A DNA stretch of 32,267 bases from Chitinophagales bacterium. GTDB taxonomy: Bacteria > Bacteroidota > Bacteroidia > Chitinophagales > LD1. Position 1 is the stretch's first letter, and each line of letters starts with the position of its first letter. Below, piece by piece: positions 8,476-17,743 of this stretch. The stretch is taken from positions 1 through 32,267 of the forward strand of contig JANWXI010000026.1 in NCBI GenBank assembly GCA_025057415.1, read 5' to 3'. Under the pieces are notes generated by a model. It saw only the letters and a program-made list of their open reading frames with translations, ran no database searches and was not told the origin of the DNA. A program made the position numbers and the translations under genes.

Positions 8476-9465
8476 ATGCAAAATGACTTTCACCGCTCGC
8501 AGCTCGACCAGCCGCACCCGCAGCGTACCCGTGAGCTAATTCAAAAGTACCCCGAAATCAAAAAATTGATGGGGAAAAATCCTTATACGTTTCTCATCAT
8601 GCTTTTTGTATTGGCGCTGCAAACGTCCATTGCCTATTGGATGGGGCAACTTGGTATGTCGTATTGGTGGCTTGCGTTTATTGTGGCGTACCTGATTGGC
8701 GCTTTCGCCAACCATTGCATGTATGTAATTATACACGAAGCAAGCCACAACCTCATATTTACCAACAAAAGCTGGAACCGCTGGACAGCCATCCTCGCTG
8801 ACCTGCCAAATCTTTTTCCGGGCTCAATGGGGTTTTTTGTTTATCACCTGAAACACCACGCGCATCAGGGCGACTATGACTACGATGCCGACATCGCCAA
8901 CCGTTGGGAAGCGCGCCTCATTGGCAACACCCCGCTGGGCAAAGCGCTCTGGCTGGCTTTCTTTCCGGTATTTCAGCTTACGCGCCCGCCGCGCCTCAAA
9001 GCCATTACCATGTGGAGCAAGTGGAGCTGGTACAATTTAATTGCCGCTATTGTTTATGATGTATGCATCGTGTATTTCTGCGGGTGGGCCGGCTTGTTGT
9101 ATCTTGCTTTTTCATTTTTCCTTTCGATAGGGCTGCATCCCGTGGGGGCGCGCTGGATACAGGAGCATTACACACCCGATGGCTCGCAGGAAACTTTCAG
9201 CTACTACGGGCCTATTAATTACGTGGCGCTCAATGTGGGCTATCACAACGAGCATCACGATTTTCCTTCGGTACCCTGGAACAACCTGCCCAAAATACGC
9301 GCCATTGCACCGGAGTATTACAACAATATCCGCTATCACACCTCGTGGATGAAATTGCTGTTGCAGTTTTTGTTTGACAGCCGGTATTCACTTTTCAGCC
9401 GGGTGGAGCGCATTGGCGAGGGCAAGGTAAACCTGATGAAAAAACAAACTGCTGCGGTAATGTGA
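8476..9465 (+). CDS. DES1/DEGS-like sphingolipid delta-4 desaturase homologue
   Basis: This is a membrane fatty-acid-desaturase family protein of 329 residues with the three histidine boxes: HEASH (87-91), HLKHH (124-128, then AHQGD) and HNEHH (257-261). Flanking sequence matches the eukaryotic sphingolipid delta-4 desaturase subfamily far better than acyl-lipid desaturases. Examples are KYPEIKKLMGKNP near the N terminus, GLHPVGARWIQEHY, ETFSYYGPINYVALNVGYHNEHHDFPSVP (in pieces, 239-267) and RAIAPEYYNN (275-284). Family members introduce the 4,5-trans double bond of ceramide using O2, iron and electrons from cytochrome b5 and its reductase. Many Bacteroidota make dihydroceramides, so a sphingoid-base substrate is plausible here; it is an inference, as is the redox partner. 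Four or more membrane helices are visible. The small secreted-protein gene follows after 39 bp. Confidence 0.85.
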   Translation: MQNDFHRSQLDQPHPQRTRELIQKYPEIKKLMGKNPYTFLIMLFVLALQTSIAYWMGQLGMSYWWLAFIVAYLIGAFANHCMYVIIHEASHNLIFTNKSWNRWTAILADLPNLFPGSMGFFVYHLKHHAHQGDYDYDADIANRWEARLIGNTPLGKALWLAFFPVFQLTRPPRLKAITMWSKWSWYNLIAAIVYDVCIVYFCGWAGLLYLAFSFFLSIGLHPVGARWIQEHYTPDGSQETFSYYGPINYVALNVGYHNEHHDFPSVPWNNLPKIRAIAPEYYNNIRYHTSWMKLLLQFLFDSRYSLFSRVERIGEGKVNLMKKQTAAVM

Positions 9466-9504
9466 TATGCAGCAGTTGTATTGATATTCTCAAACACACT
9501 AACT

Positions 9505-9834
9505 ATGAAAACTACAATTCTCTTTTTGTTATTGATACTGGCAACCGCCGTACATGCCGTACCGAACGGCTACGCCATTATGCGCGTATTTGACTGCAAC
9601 CGTGCCGTAGGGTTAGGCGGCGGGTACGTTAACTCACGCATCATTATCGTATATGAGGATGGTAAGGTTGAGGAAGTGGAGCTATTGCCCTTTAGCGAAA
9701 AGAATGTGATTGAGAACATGCGCACTATCGTTAAAACCCTCAATAAAATCAGCGCGCAGGGTTATTTGCTGATATCGCAAAGCACCAGCGGTGAGCAAGG
9801 TTCGCTGGTAACAGATTATACGTTTCATAAATAA
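9505..9834 (+). CDS. small secreted protein of unknown function
   Basis: I do not recognise this 109-residue protein. The frame opens at a TTG at 9481, but I choose the ATG at 9505 because it gives a clean signal peptide: MKTT, then a leucine-rich core, then an A-V-H-A cleavage site near residue 18. The mature part is about 90 residues with a single Cys, a glycine cluster (GLGGGY) and the pattern IIIVYEDGKVEEVEL, followed by a helix with NMRTIVKTLNKISAQGY. The ending, a strand reading GYLLISQSTS then TDYTFHK, resembles small secreted Bacteroidota proteins in which a terminal Y-T-F-x-K strand closes a beta-sheet; this is an impression, not a family match. It lies 39 bp after the desaturase on the same strand and is probably co-transcribed with it. 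Confidence 0.7.
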   Translation: MKTTILFLLLILATAVHAVPNGYAIMRVFDCNRAVGLGGGYVNSRIIIVYEDGKVEEVELLPFSEKNVIENMRTIVKTLNKISAQGYLLISQSTSGEQGSLVTDYTFHK

Positions 9835-9902
9835 GCGCTGGAGTACGGTAGCGCATCAACCGGCTGTTACGCAGGTATGCTGCTGCCGTGTCGTTCACGC
9901 TC

Positions 9903-10035
9903 GGGTGAGGGATGCGAGCGGAAAGCCCGCAGCCGCGCCCCCGCCGGTGGCGCGGGCGCGGCGGGGGCTTGGTGCGGCTCAGCCCGCCCCCCCGGCGGCG
10001 GAAGAGGTACGAGCAAGACGCAGCGGGGGCACCCC
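9903..10035 (+). repeat. dispersed GC-rich structured element, copy A
   Basis: This 133-bp element begins with GGGTGAGGGATGCG (9903-9916) and ends with CGGGGGCACCCC (10024-10035), as do copies at 17477-17636 and 28064-28192. A long hairpin in the middle pairs GCCCCCGCC (9937-9945) with GGCGGGGGC (9960-9968), extended by AGCCGC (9931-9936) with GCGGCT (9974-9979). A terminal hairpin pairs CCCCCG (9989-9994) with CGGGGG (10024-10029) and contains GAGGTACGAGC, which copy B also has in its loop. The block AGCGAAGCGG...AGCCAGCCCGACCCCG shared by copies B and C is missing here. It sits between two convergent genes and is followed by an A-run. Confidence 0.8.
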
Positions 10036-10093
10036 AAAAAAACATAATATATTTTTCTAATATAAAATTTGTTGCGCTACGGGCAGGCGGTTA

Positions 10094-12292
10094 TCAGTTG
10101 CCCATTTCGCTGATGAATTTGACACGCATGAGGCGAAGGTCGTCAATGTCAACATCGTCATTTTTAAACTCTTCATACATTTCATCTATGGAGCCGGTGG
10201 GGTGTTCGCGCAGGTATTCGTAGATGTAGCCCATCAGTTCATCGTCAATGCGCTCGCGCAGGTGGTAGTCGAGGTTGATTTTGGTGCCGCTGTTGACGAT
10301 GCTTTCAATTTCGCTGATGAGGTCGTGGCGTTTCATGTTAAGGGTTTTGGCAAGCTCGTCAATCGGGATGCGCTTGTCTATGCCCTGGATGATGCGGATT
10401 TTTTCGGTGCCTTTAGAGGCAACGGTTTTTACGTGAAACTCGGTGGGGCGGTCTATCTCATTTTCTTCTACATATTTTTTTATAAGCTCAATGAAGGGTT
10501 TGCCGTAGCGCTCGGCTTTGCCTTTGCTAACGCCGTTGATGGTGATGAGCTCCTCCATGGTGATGGGGTAGCGGGTTGCCATTTCCTCGAGGGAGAAATC
10601 CTGAAAAATGACGTACGGTGGCAGGTTATTTTGCCTGCCGATTTTTTGTTGCAGCTCTTTGAGCATTTTGTACAGGTTGGGGTCGAGTACGGCTTTACCG
10701 CCGGTTTCTACTACCACATCGGTGCCATCGTCATCAAAGTTGTGGTTCACGGCTACCATCACTTTGGTAGGTTTTTTGAGGAATGCTTCTGATTTGCTAG
10801 TAAGTTTTATCAATCCGTATTTTTCGATGTCTTTATCGAGCAGCCCCCGCATCATAGCGTTGCGGATGACGGAGTTCCAGAAGTGCTCGTCTTTATCGGC
10901 ACCGATACCGAAGAAAGGACTGCGGTCGTATTTAAAGTCGGTGAGTTCTTTTACTTTTTTACCGAGGAGAATTTTTACGAGGTAAGGAAGGTCATGTTTT
11001 TCTTTAACGGCCTTAACCAGTTCGATGGCGGTTTTGGTTTCTTTGGTTACGTCTATCTTTTCTTTAGGGTGGCGGCAGTTGTCGCACATTTTGCCGCAAT
11101 CTTTTTCGTTGAACTCTTCGCCAAAATAGTGGAGCAGGAATTTTCTGCGGCACTCTGCGCTTTCAATATACGCCACACTCTCGTTGATGAGCTGGATATT
11201 GCGCTCACGCTCAGCAACGGTTTTATCGCGGAGCAGTTTTTCTAATTTGCCGATGTCTTTGTATGAAAAGTACACGATGCACTCGCCATCAAGCCCGTCG
11301 CGCCCGCTGCGGCCGGTTTCCTGGTAGTAGTTTTCTAAACTCTTGGGCATATCGTAGTGGATGACAAAGCGAATGTCGGGTTTGTCTATTCCCATACCGA
11401 AGGCGATGGTGGCTACGATGACGTCTAACTCTTCCATGAGGAAGGCGTCTTGCGTTTGGGTACGTATTTTGCTGTCTAAGCCGGCGTGGTAGGAGCCGGC
11501 CTTGATGCCATTGGCGCGCAGCACTTCAGCCAGGTCATCGGCAGTTTTGCGATTAATGACGTAAACTATGCCGCTCTTGCCCGGGCGCTGTTTGATGAAC
11601 TGCACCATGTTTTTAATGGCGAGCTGAGGAGTTTTTTTGGGGCGAACTTCGTAATACAGGTTAGGGCGATTAAATGAGGAAATGTAAATATCGGGCTTGC
11701 GCAGCTCTAAGGTTTTGAGGATGTCGCTCTGCACTTTAGGCGTTGCCGTCGCGGTGAGAGCAATTATCGGGAACTCCTGTTTAATTTCATGGATAATTTC
11801 TTTAATGCGTCTGTACTCGGGTCTGAAATCGTGCCCCCACTCCGATATACAGTGCGCCTCGTCCACCGCAATAAAACTCACTTTCACTTCTTTGAAGAGG
11901 TCGATGGTGTCTTGTTTGGTGAGGGTTTCGGGCGCCACGTAGAGCATTTTGGTTTTGCCCGATTTGATGTCTTTAATAACCGCCGTGCGTTGGCCCCGCG
12001 TGAGTGATGAATTGAGAAAGTGTGCAATATCGTCTTTAGCAGAGTAGTTTCGCACCAAATCTACCTGGTTTTTCATAAGCGCGATGAGCGGAGAGATGAT
12101 GATGGCAACGCCATCCATGAGTACGGCCGGTAACTGGTAGCATAGCGATTTGCCGCCCCCGGTGGGCATAATTACGAAGGTGTCTTTACCACTCAACAGA
12201 GAGCGGATGATTTTTTCCTGATTGCCTTTGAAACTACTGAACCCGAAGTAGTCCTGAAGGGCAGCATGTAAGTTTATAGATTTAGTTGCCAT
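10094..12292 (-). CDS. recQ: ATP-dependent DNA helicase RecQ
   Basis: The 732-residue protein is a complete RecQ with an extended C terminus. Helicase motifs include TGGGKS (Walker A, Lys48), DEAH (144-147) with HCISEWGHDFRP (aromatic-rich loop) and the ETGRSGRDG motif VI region. A four-Cys zinc module follows (AECRRKFLLHYF...DCGKMCDNC), then a winged-helix RQC domain. Next is an HRDC domain at about 520-600 (LPPYVIFQDFSLEEMA, then TINGVSKGKAERYG). A C-terminal helical/HTH-like extension of about 120 residues is common in Bacteroidota RecQ. It unwinds 3'-to-5' in recombination and fork repair. The ATG at 12290-12292 gives the usual short lead into the helicase core, and a Bacteroidota-type promoter lies just upstream. 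Confidence 0.97.
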   Translation of the reverse strand: MATKSINLHAALQDYFGFSSFKGNQEKIIRSLLSGKDTFVIMPTGGGKSLCYQLPAVLMDGVAIIISPLIALMKNQVDLVRNYSAKDDIAHFLNSSLTRGQRTAVIKDIKSGKTKMLYVAPETLTKQDTIDLFKEVKVSFIAVDEAHCISEWGHDFRPEYRRIKEIIHEIKQEFPIIALTATATPKVQSDILKTLELRKPDIYISSFNRPNLYYEVRPKKTPQLAIKNMVQFIKQRPGKSGIVYVINRKTADDLAEVLRANGIKAGSYHAGLDSKIRTQTQDAFLMEELDVIVATIAFGMGIDKPDIRFVIHYDMPKSLENYYQETGRSGRDGLDGECIVYFSYKDIGKLEKLLRDKTVAERERNIQLINESVAYIESAECRRKFLLHYFGEEFNEKDCGKMCDNCRHPKEKIDVTKETKTAIELVKAVKEKHDLPYLVKILLGKKVKELTDFKYDRSPFFGIGADKDEHFWNSVIRNAMMRGLLDKDIEKYGLIKLTSKSEAFLKKPTKVMVAVNHNFDDDGTDVVVETGGKAVLDPNLYKMLKELQQKIGRQNNLPPYVIFQDFSLEEMATRYPITMEELITINGVSKGKAERYGKPFIELIKKYVEENEIDRPTEFHVKTVASKGTEKIRIIQGIDKRIPIDELAKTLNMKRHDLISEIESIVNSGTKINLDYHLRERIDDELMGYIYEYLREHPTGSIDEMYEEFKNDDVDIDDLRLMRVKFISEMGN

Positions 12293-12330
12293 AATTCGCT
12301 ATTGGTGCCTTCGTCTGCATTAAAACGATT

Positions 12331-12360
12331 GAAACTTACACGATTTCAAACAAAATGCAA
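12331..12360 (-). promoter_or_regulatory. predicted Bacteroidota-type promoter of recQ
   Basis: On the minus strand a TTG (12360-12358) is followed by exactly 19 bp and then TAAGTTTC (12338-12331). This matches the -33 TTG / -7 TAnnTTTG promoter of this phylum in all but the last base. Transcription would start about 30 bp before the recQ ATG. Confidence 0.5.
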
Positions 12361-12873
12361 ACAATTTTTCAAAGGGGTCGCGAATTTATGAACATAGACC
12401 ACATTACAAAGCGCTTTTAACTTGTTTTTATTTTATTTACGGTTTGTATTTCTTTTATCGGTAACCCTTTGATGGTAATTTGTGGCGGTACTACGTGCGT
12501 AATCCCGGCATGCTACCGTTAATTATTACCGTAGAATTTACTCTTCCTTAACACAGCGCCGGTAGGGTATTATGCGCAGGTTCAGGCGAAGAGCTTGAGT
12601 GGATAGTTATCTGTGTTAACAGTTGTTACGTCTGTTTGTTTAACGTTCACCATTGAAACGATTTACTTTGTTCAACATTTGTAAAGCAGTAACTTTTCGG
12701 GTTCTTTCTTTTGTTTGTGAGGCGCAGGAACTACACTAATCTATTCATTTCGTTCAACCTGATATGTTGATGTTGCGGTAATGTTCGTAAAAACTGTGTT
12801 GTGATTATGTGTTATTCCATTCTGTGAAACCTGTGTAACTACAGGTGGTATGAGCAATAATATATGAAGGCGC

Positions 12874-12899
12874 CTTGGTCAGACCAAGGTCTGACCGAG
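12874..12899. repeat. long near-perfect palindrome upstream of serS
   Basis: CTTGGTCAGACC and GGTCTGACCGAG are reverse complements except for one position that can pair G-U, separated by AA. The inner 20 bp, GGTCAGACC-AA-GGTCTGACC, is perfect. Within it TTGGTC-A-GACCAA is a second, overlapping palindrome. It ends 91 bp before the serS ATG. It could be an operator or an RNA hairpin; there is no T-run after it on either strand. Confidence 0.6.
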
Positions 12900-12989
12900 T
12901 ACCCTACCCCGCACTCTACTCATACCCGATTATAATCTCCCACCTCAACTCCGCATATCCTTTTTATCATTGCAGCGCAATTGTTCAGT

Positions 12990-14273
12990 ATGCTTGAAAT
13001 TGCTTACCTGCGCGCTCATCCTGATGAAGTGAAGGCACGCTTGGCAAAAAAACATTTTCCCGAGCTGCATCTGGTAGATGAAATTCTGACTGCAGACGAA
13101 AAGCGTCGCCAAATCCAAAAACAACTTGATAATAACTTAGCCGAGCAAAACAAACTCGCCAAAGAAATCGGTGAACTCTTTAAGCAGGGCAGGCGCCAGG
13201 AGGCAGAGGAGCGCAAGAGCGCTACCGCGCAGCTCAAAGAACAATCCAGACAACTTGAACAGCAGCTTACTGAGGTAGAGCAGGAGCAGCAGAATCTTCT
13301 TGTGCGGTTACCCAACCTTCCGCATCGTTTGGTACCTGAAGGGCGTAGTGCGGAAGACAACCTGGTAGTGAAGCAGCATGGCAAACTGCCGGAACTTCCG
13401 CAGGGCGCCAAACCCCACTGGGAGTTGGCTGAGCAGTACGGTTTATTCAGTTTAGAACTGGGAGTAAAAATCACCGGAGCGGGGTTTCCGGTTTACATGG
13501 GCAAAGGCGCCAGGTTGCAACGCGCGCTGGTAGCATTTTTTCTCGACCGCGCGCTGGAAGCCGGCTATCGCGAAGTAGTTCCGCCGTATCTTGTCAATAG
13601 TGCCACAGCATTCGGCACCGGTCAGCTACCTGACAAAGAGGGCCAGATGTACCACGTAACGGAAGATGATTTCTACCTCATTCCAACGGCAGAAGTGCCT
13701 GTCACTAACATCGTTCGCGATGATATACTGGATGAGAAGTCACTGCCTCTGAAGTTTGTAGCATATTCTCCCTGTTTCCGACGCGAAGCGGGCAGCTACG
13801 GCAAAGATGTGCGTGGGCTTAATCGCGTACACCAGTTTGAGAAAGTTGAAATCGTGCAGATAGCGCACCCTGATAAAAGCTACGATACGTTAGACGAAAT
13901 GGTAACACACGTAGAGCAACTTTTACAGGCGCTTGAGTTGCCCTACCGTATTGTGCGGCTTTGCGGTGGCGATATGAGTTTCGCTTCGGCACTCACGTAC
14001 GATTTTGAAGTTTACAGTGCAGCGCAGCAGCGATGGTTAGAGGTAAGCTCCGTATCAAACTTTGAGACCTTCCAGAGCAATCGGATGAAGACCCGTTTTC
14101 GGGATGAGAACAAAAAAATACGCCTGGTACATACCCTTAACGGCAGCGCCCTGGCTTTGCCGCGCATTGTAGCTGCGTTGTTAGAAAACCACCAGACGCC
14201 AGAGGGGATACGCATCCCTGCAGCTTTGCAACCCTACTCGGGCTTTCAGATTATTACCGGTAATACTCCGTAA
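12990..14273 (+). CDS. serS: serine-tRNA ligase
   Basis: This class II aminoacyl-tRNA synthetase charges tRNA-Ser with serine. I take the ATG at 12990 (MLEIAYLRAHPDEVKARLAKKH) rather than the upstream TTG at 12981, giving 427 residues, the usual length. The first 110 residues form the two-helix antiparallel coiled coil that clamps the long variable arm of tRNA-Ser (EQNKLAKEIGELFKQG and the Gln/Glu-rich return helix). Motif 2 is visible as FRREAGSYGKDVRGLNRVHQFEKVE and motif 3 as LNGSALALPRIVAALLENHQ. TAEVPVTN and the LCGGDMSFAS region form the serine pocket. A long divergent upstream region with a palindrome may regulate it. A tRNA-Ser gene lies elsewhere in the window at 28987. Confidence 0.97.
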   Translation: MLEIAYLRAHPDEVKARLAKKHFPELHLVDEILTADEKRRQIQKQLDNNLAEQNKLAKEIGELFKQGRRQEAEERKSATAQLKEQSRQLEQQLTEVEQEQQNLLVRLPNLPHRLVPEGRSAEDNLVVKQHGKLPELPQGAKPHWELAEQYGLFSLELGVKITGAGFPVYMGKGARLQRALVAFFLDRALEAGYREVVPPYLVNSATAFGTGQLPDKEGQMYHVTEDDFYLIPTAEVPVTNIVRDDILDEKSLPLKFVAYSPCFRREAGSYGKDVRGLNRVHQFEKVEIVQIAHPDKSYDTLDEMVTHVEQLLQALELPYRIVRLCGGDMSFASALTYDFEVYSAAQQRWLEVSSVSNFETFQSNRMKTRFRDENKKIRLVHTLNGSALALPRIVAALLENHQTPEGIRIPAALQPYSGFQIITGNTP

Positions 14274-14694
14274 GCTGCCATCTGTAAATACTGGCTATAT
14301 ATTTAGAAAATAAAAAATATAATCTTTTATTAATATTTCAAATATCGTTTTCACTCACCCGGCATGTGGTATTTCGTCACAACTGCGCGCATACTGGCGC
14401 TGAAACGGTTTGTGGCATGCGGTTTAACGCTGTTGTGTCTTAGCATGATTGAAGAGACAGCTTAATTGGCGATGCAGATAATATTACTGTCTTTAACACT
14501 TTGAAAATATCAATACACATTGCTTTAGTTAAACCAATAGTGTCAGTTATTCGGTACAGCAAACATTGTTAACCTCACTTACCATAGGCAATCTGCCTTA
14601 TTTTCAGGAAATCACCCTGTTTAATGCGCCAAAATTACATTGGCACGCGTATTGGGTTACTTTCACAACCCCAATTTTGTATTTATTTGTGGTT
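14274..14694. other. intergenic region between serS and lon
   Basis: About 421 bp. The lon reading frame stays open back to a TTG at 14566, but I treat those 43 codons as untranslated (see lon). No terminator with a T-run is seen after serS. The first 60 bp are very AT-rich. I could not identify a convincing promoter. Confidence 0.5.
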
Positions 14695-17187
14695 ATGAAC
14701 GATTTGCGGTTTTTTCAAAACTCTGATACAGACGAAGAAGTGGACTTTTTGCCCATTCTGCCCGATGAAGACGGGGCAGACGGGAAAAAGATAGATATTC
14801 CGGAGGCCCTTCCGATATTACCGCTGCGAAACACCATACTTTTTCCGGGCGTGGTATTGCCCATCACTATCGGGCGCGATAAGAGTATTCAAGCCATCAA
14901 GTATGCCTACAAGGAGCATCGCCTGATTGGAGTTTTGGGGCAGGTGGACGGCTCTATAGAGGAGCCGGAGTTTAACGACTTATTTTCGATTGGCACTGTG
15001 GCGCAGATTATGCGCCTCATCAAAATGCCCGATGGTAGCACCACCGCTATTATACAAGGCAGGCATCGCTTTATGGCAAAAGCATTGGTGAGCAACGAAC
15101 CGTTTATGCTCGCCAGTGTAGAGCCGCTGCAGGATATCATGCCGGTGGACGACAAAGAATTTGAGGCATCGGTACTCACGGTTAAAGACCTCGCTGCCGA
15201 AATCATCAAACTCAACCCGCAAATACCCAGCGAAGCCACCATTGTTTTAAAAAACATCGCAAATCCCATCACGCTCATTCATTTTATCTCCAGCAACCTG
15301 AATATCCCCAACTCCGAAAAACAGAAACTGCTGGAGGTAGCCGACATGAAAGAGCGCGTGCGCTTGGTGCTGGAGGCGCTCAACCGCGAGCTGCAGATGC
15401 TCAAAATGAAAAACGACATTCAAGCCAAGGTAAAGCAGGATATTGACAAGCAGCAGCGCGATTACTTTTTGTCGCAGCAACTCAAAACCATCCAGGACGA
15501 ACTCGGTATTACGAGTGCCGATAAAGACGTAGAGCGGCTCAAAGAAAAACTATCTAAGCTCACTTTACCTCAAAAAGCTAAAGAACAGGTAGAGAAAGAG
15601 TTAGAAAAGCTACAGCGAATGAACCCTGCGGCTGCGGAGTATTCGGTGGTGTTGAATTATGTTGATTTGATACTGGACTTGCCCTGGGGGATATACACAC
15701 AAGACAATTTTGACATCAACAACGCCCGCAAGGTTTTGGACAAAGACCACTACGGTATTGAGAAAGTAAAAGAGCGTGTGCTGGAATATCTGGCTGTGCT
15801 TAAACTCAAGGGTGATATGAAAAGCCCCATCTTATGTTTGGTGGGGCCGCCCGGCGTAGGGAAAACATCGCTCGGGCAGAGCATTGCCAATGCACTGGGG
15901 CGCAAATACGTGCGCATTGCCCTGGGCGGATTACACGATGAGGCAGAAATACGCGGGCACCGTAAAACGTACATAGGCGCCATGCCCGGGCGCATCATAC
16001 AAAGTTTGAAGAAAGCCGGCAGCAGCAACCCTGTGTTCATTTTAGATGAAATAGATAAAGTGGGCGCTGATTACAAAGGAGACCCTTCCAGCGCATTGTT
16101 AGAGGTATTGGACCCCGAGCAAAACAACGCCTTTTACGACAACTATCTGGAGTTAGAATATGACTTAAGCAAAGTACTTTTTATTGCTACAGCCAACACA
16201 CTGCAAACCATACAACCTGCTCTGCGCGACCGCATGGAAATTATCCCCATTGAGGGCTACAGCGTAGAAGAGAAAATTGAGATAGCCAAAAAACATCTCA
16301 TCCCCAAGCAGATTACCAACCACGGTCTCAAGCCCAGGCAGGTAAGCATTTCTGACAAAGTGCTGGAACAGCTGATTGAAGAATACACCAAAGAAAGCGG
16401 AGTGCGCGAGCTAGACAGGCAACTGGCATCGGTGATGCGCCACATCGCCAAAAAAGTAGCAACAGGCGAACGGTACAGCCCGGTTATTAAATCGCACGAC
16501 TTAGTAAAAATTCTCGGCCCTCAAAAATTCGATAAAAGCATTTACAACGAAGAAAATATCCCGGGAGTGGCAGTAGGCCTCGCCTGGACACCGGTTGGAG
16601 GCGACATTCTGTTCATTGAAGCGACCGCAAGCAGAGGCACCGGGCAAATTATCCTCACCGGAAACCTCGGCAATGTAATGAAAGAAAGCGCCACCACAGC
16701 CGTCACTTACCTGAAAAGTAACGCTGCCCGTCTCGGTATCCCCGATGGGATATTCGCCAAAGTGGATATTCATCTGCATTTTCCGGAAGGAGCCACCCCT
16801 AAAGATGGCCCAAGCGCCGGCATCACCATACTCACTGCCCTCGCCTCGCTCTTTACCCAGCGAAGGGCAAAACCTTATTTAGCTATGACCGGTGAAATTA
16901 CGCTGCGGGGCAAAGTGATGCCCGTGGGCGGTATTAAAGAAAAAATCCTCGCTGCCAAGCGGGCTGGCATGCGTGAAATCATCATGTGCCACCACAATGC
17001 CCGCGATGTGCAGCAAATAAATCCGGCATACATCAAAAACATGAAGTTTCACTTCGTGAAAACGATGGATGAAGTCATTACCCTCGCCTTGCAAAAAAAC
17101 AGAGTTAAAAATCCGATTGATTGGAACATCTATTTAAAAACCGATACAAACACCGCCCCTAAGCAACCTGTTACAGCTCAGCGGTAG
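14695..17187 (+). CDS. lon: ATP-dependent endopeptidase Lon
   Basis: This is a LonA-type AAA+ protease that degrades misfolded and regulatory proteins in the cytoplasm. I take the ATG at 14695 ([20 protein letters not shown]), giving 830 residues. The acidic N terminus followed by [19 protein letters not shown] is the usual Bacteroidota start, whereas the 43 upstream codons look non-coding. Domains in order: LON substrate-binding domain to about 250, a coiled-coil linker, the AAA+ module with Walker A GPPGVGKT (384-391) and Walker B ILDEID (449-454), and the protease domain. In that last domain KDGPSAG carries the nucleophile Ser707 and GGIKEK carries Lys750 of the Ser-Lys dyad (spacing 43, as in E. 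coli Lon). It appears to be monocistronic. Confidence 0.97.
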   Translation: MNDLRFFQNSDTDEEVDFLPILPDEDGADGKKIDIPEALPILPLRNTILFPGVVLPITIGRDKSIQAIKYAYKEHRLIGVLGQVDGSIEEPEFNDLFSIGTVAQIMRLIKMPDGSTTAIIQGRHRFMAKALVSNEPFMLASVEPLQDIMPVDDKEFEASVLTVKDLAAEIIKLNPQIPSEATIVLKNIANPITLIHFISSNLNIPNSEKQKLLEVADMKERVRLVLEALNRELQMLKMKNDIQAKVKQDIDKQQRDYFLSQQLKTIQDELGITSADKDVERLKEKLSKLTLPQKAKEQVEKELEKLQRMNPAAAEYSVVLNYVDLILDLPWGIYTQDNFDINNARKVLDKDHYGIEKVKERVLEYLAVLKLKGDMKSPILCLVGPPGVGKTSLGQSIANALGRKYVRIALGGLHDEAEIRGHRKTYIGAMPGRIIQSLKKAGSSNPVFILDEIDKVGADYKGDPSSALLEVLDPEQNNAFYDNYLELEYDLSKVLFIATANTLQTIQPALRDRMEIIPIEGYSVEEKIEIAKKHLIPKQITNHGLKPRQVSISDKVLEQLIEEYTKESGVRELDRQLASVMRHIAKKVATGERYSPVIKSHDLVKILGPQKFDKSIYNEENIPGVAVGLAWTPVGGDILFIEATASRGTGQIILTGNLGNVMKESATTAVTYLKSNAARLGIPDGIFAKVDIHLHFPEGATPKDGPSAGITILTALASLFTQRRAKPYLAMTGEITLRGKVMPVGGIKEKILAAKRAGMREIIMCHHNARDVQQINPAYIKNMKFHFVKTMDEVITLALQKNRVKNPIDWNIYLKTDTNTAPKQPVTAQR

Positions 17188-17476
17188 CATACGCCTTATG
17201 ACTATATCATAACAACTGCGCCGGGCCAATTATATATTGAAAAATTTTAATATAAAATCAAGCGCCATAAAGGGTCAGTGCCGCCAGTTTTAACCCCAAC
17301 TATTTTGGTCTTGTCCGGCAATCATCTTTTTTCATTGAAACGTACACATTAATAACTCTTCAAAGTACCAAACGCTGCCGGTGTTAGTTTGAAAATTTGC
17401 GCGGGCATTATCAATTGTGTTTTGCTTCAAAAACTGTAACCACTACGGGGTCATTAATTTCCCAATTTAATTATAA

Positions 17477-17636
17477 GGGGGTGCCCCCGATGCTGTGCGC
17501 TCGTACCTCACGCACAGCATCGGGGTCGGGCTGGCTTCGGGGTACGCTTCGCTCCCGCCCCGCCCGTGTATTGTTTATTTTCATAGGTACGGGCGGGGCC
17601 GCTTCGCTATGCTCGCGCCCTGCGCATCCCTCACCC
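17477..17636 (-). repeat. dispersed GC-rich structured element, copy B
   Basis: Read on the minus strand it starts with GGGTGAGGGATGCG (17636-17623), continues AGGGCGCGAGC..AGCGAAGCGG, and ends in CGGGGGCACCCCC. Two strong hairpins are visible. The middle one pairs GCCCCGCCCGT (17557-17567) with ACGGGCGGGGC (17589-17599), 11 bp with an AT-rich 21-nt loop. The terminal one pairs 17485-17499 with 17511-17525, a perfect 15-bp stem closed by CCCCG/CGGGG with an 11-nt loop. Between the hairpins, AGCGTACCCCG-AGCCAGCCCGACCCCG is nearly identical to copy C. Confidence 0.85.
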
Positions 17637-17743
17637 AAGCAAACGCAATGGCAGCCCTTGTATTACGCTAAGCAGCATAGCTAAGCAAGTGTTGCCGTGA
17701 TGTCTTGTATAAAGAATAAATTTAACGTGATAAGCGGATGTTT

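Larger units (their letters stand above)
12293..12989. other. long divergent intergenic region between recQ and serS
   Basis: About 697 bp without a gene, between divergent recQ and serS. I see the recQ promoter at 12331-12360 and a striking palindrome at 12874-12899. Stop codons close all frames quickly on both strands. TATCATTG at about 12966-12973 resembles a -7 element for serS, but no TTG lies 19-21 bp upstream. Its length suggests regulation or a decayed gene. Confidence 0.5.

Noticed and set aside
13016-13474. A 152-codon minus-strand frame opposite serS
   Set aside because: It is antisense to the serS coiled-coil region, and its Ser/Cys/Arg-rich translation is a codon-shadow artefact.
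14566-14694. N-terminal extension of Lon from a TTG start
   Set aside because: The 43 codons do not resemble Lon, while the ATG at 14695 gives the normal acidic start before the LON domain.
17397-17684. A 95-codon plus-strand frame between lon and ldcA
   Set aside because: It runs through repeat copy B, and its Arg/Pro/Ser-rich translation only reflects the GC-rich element.
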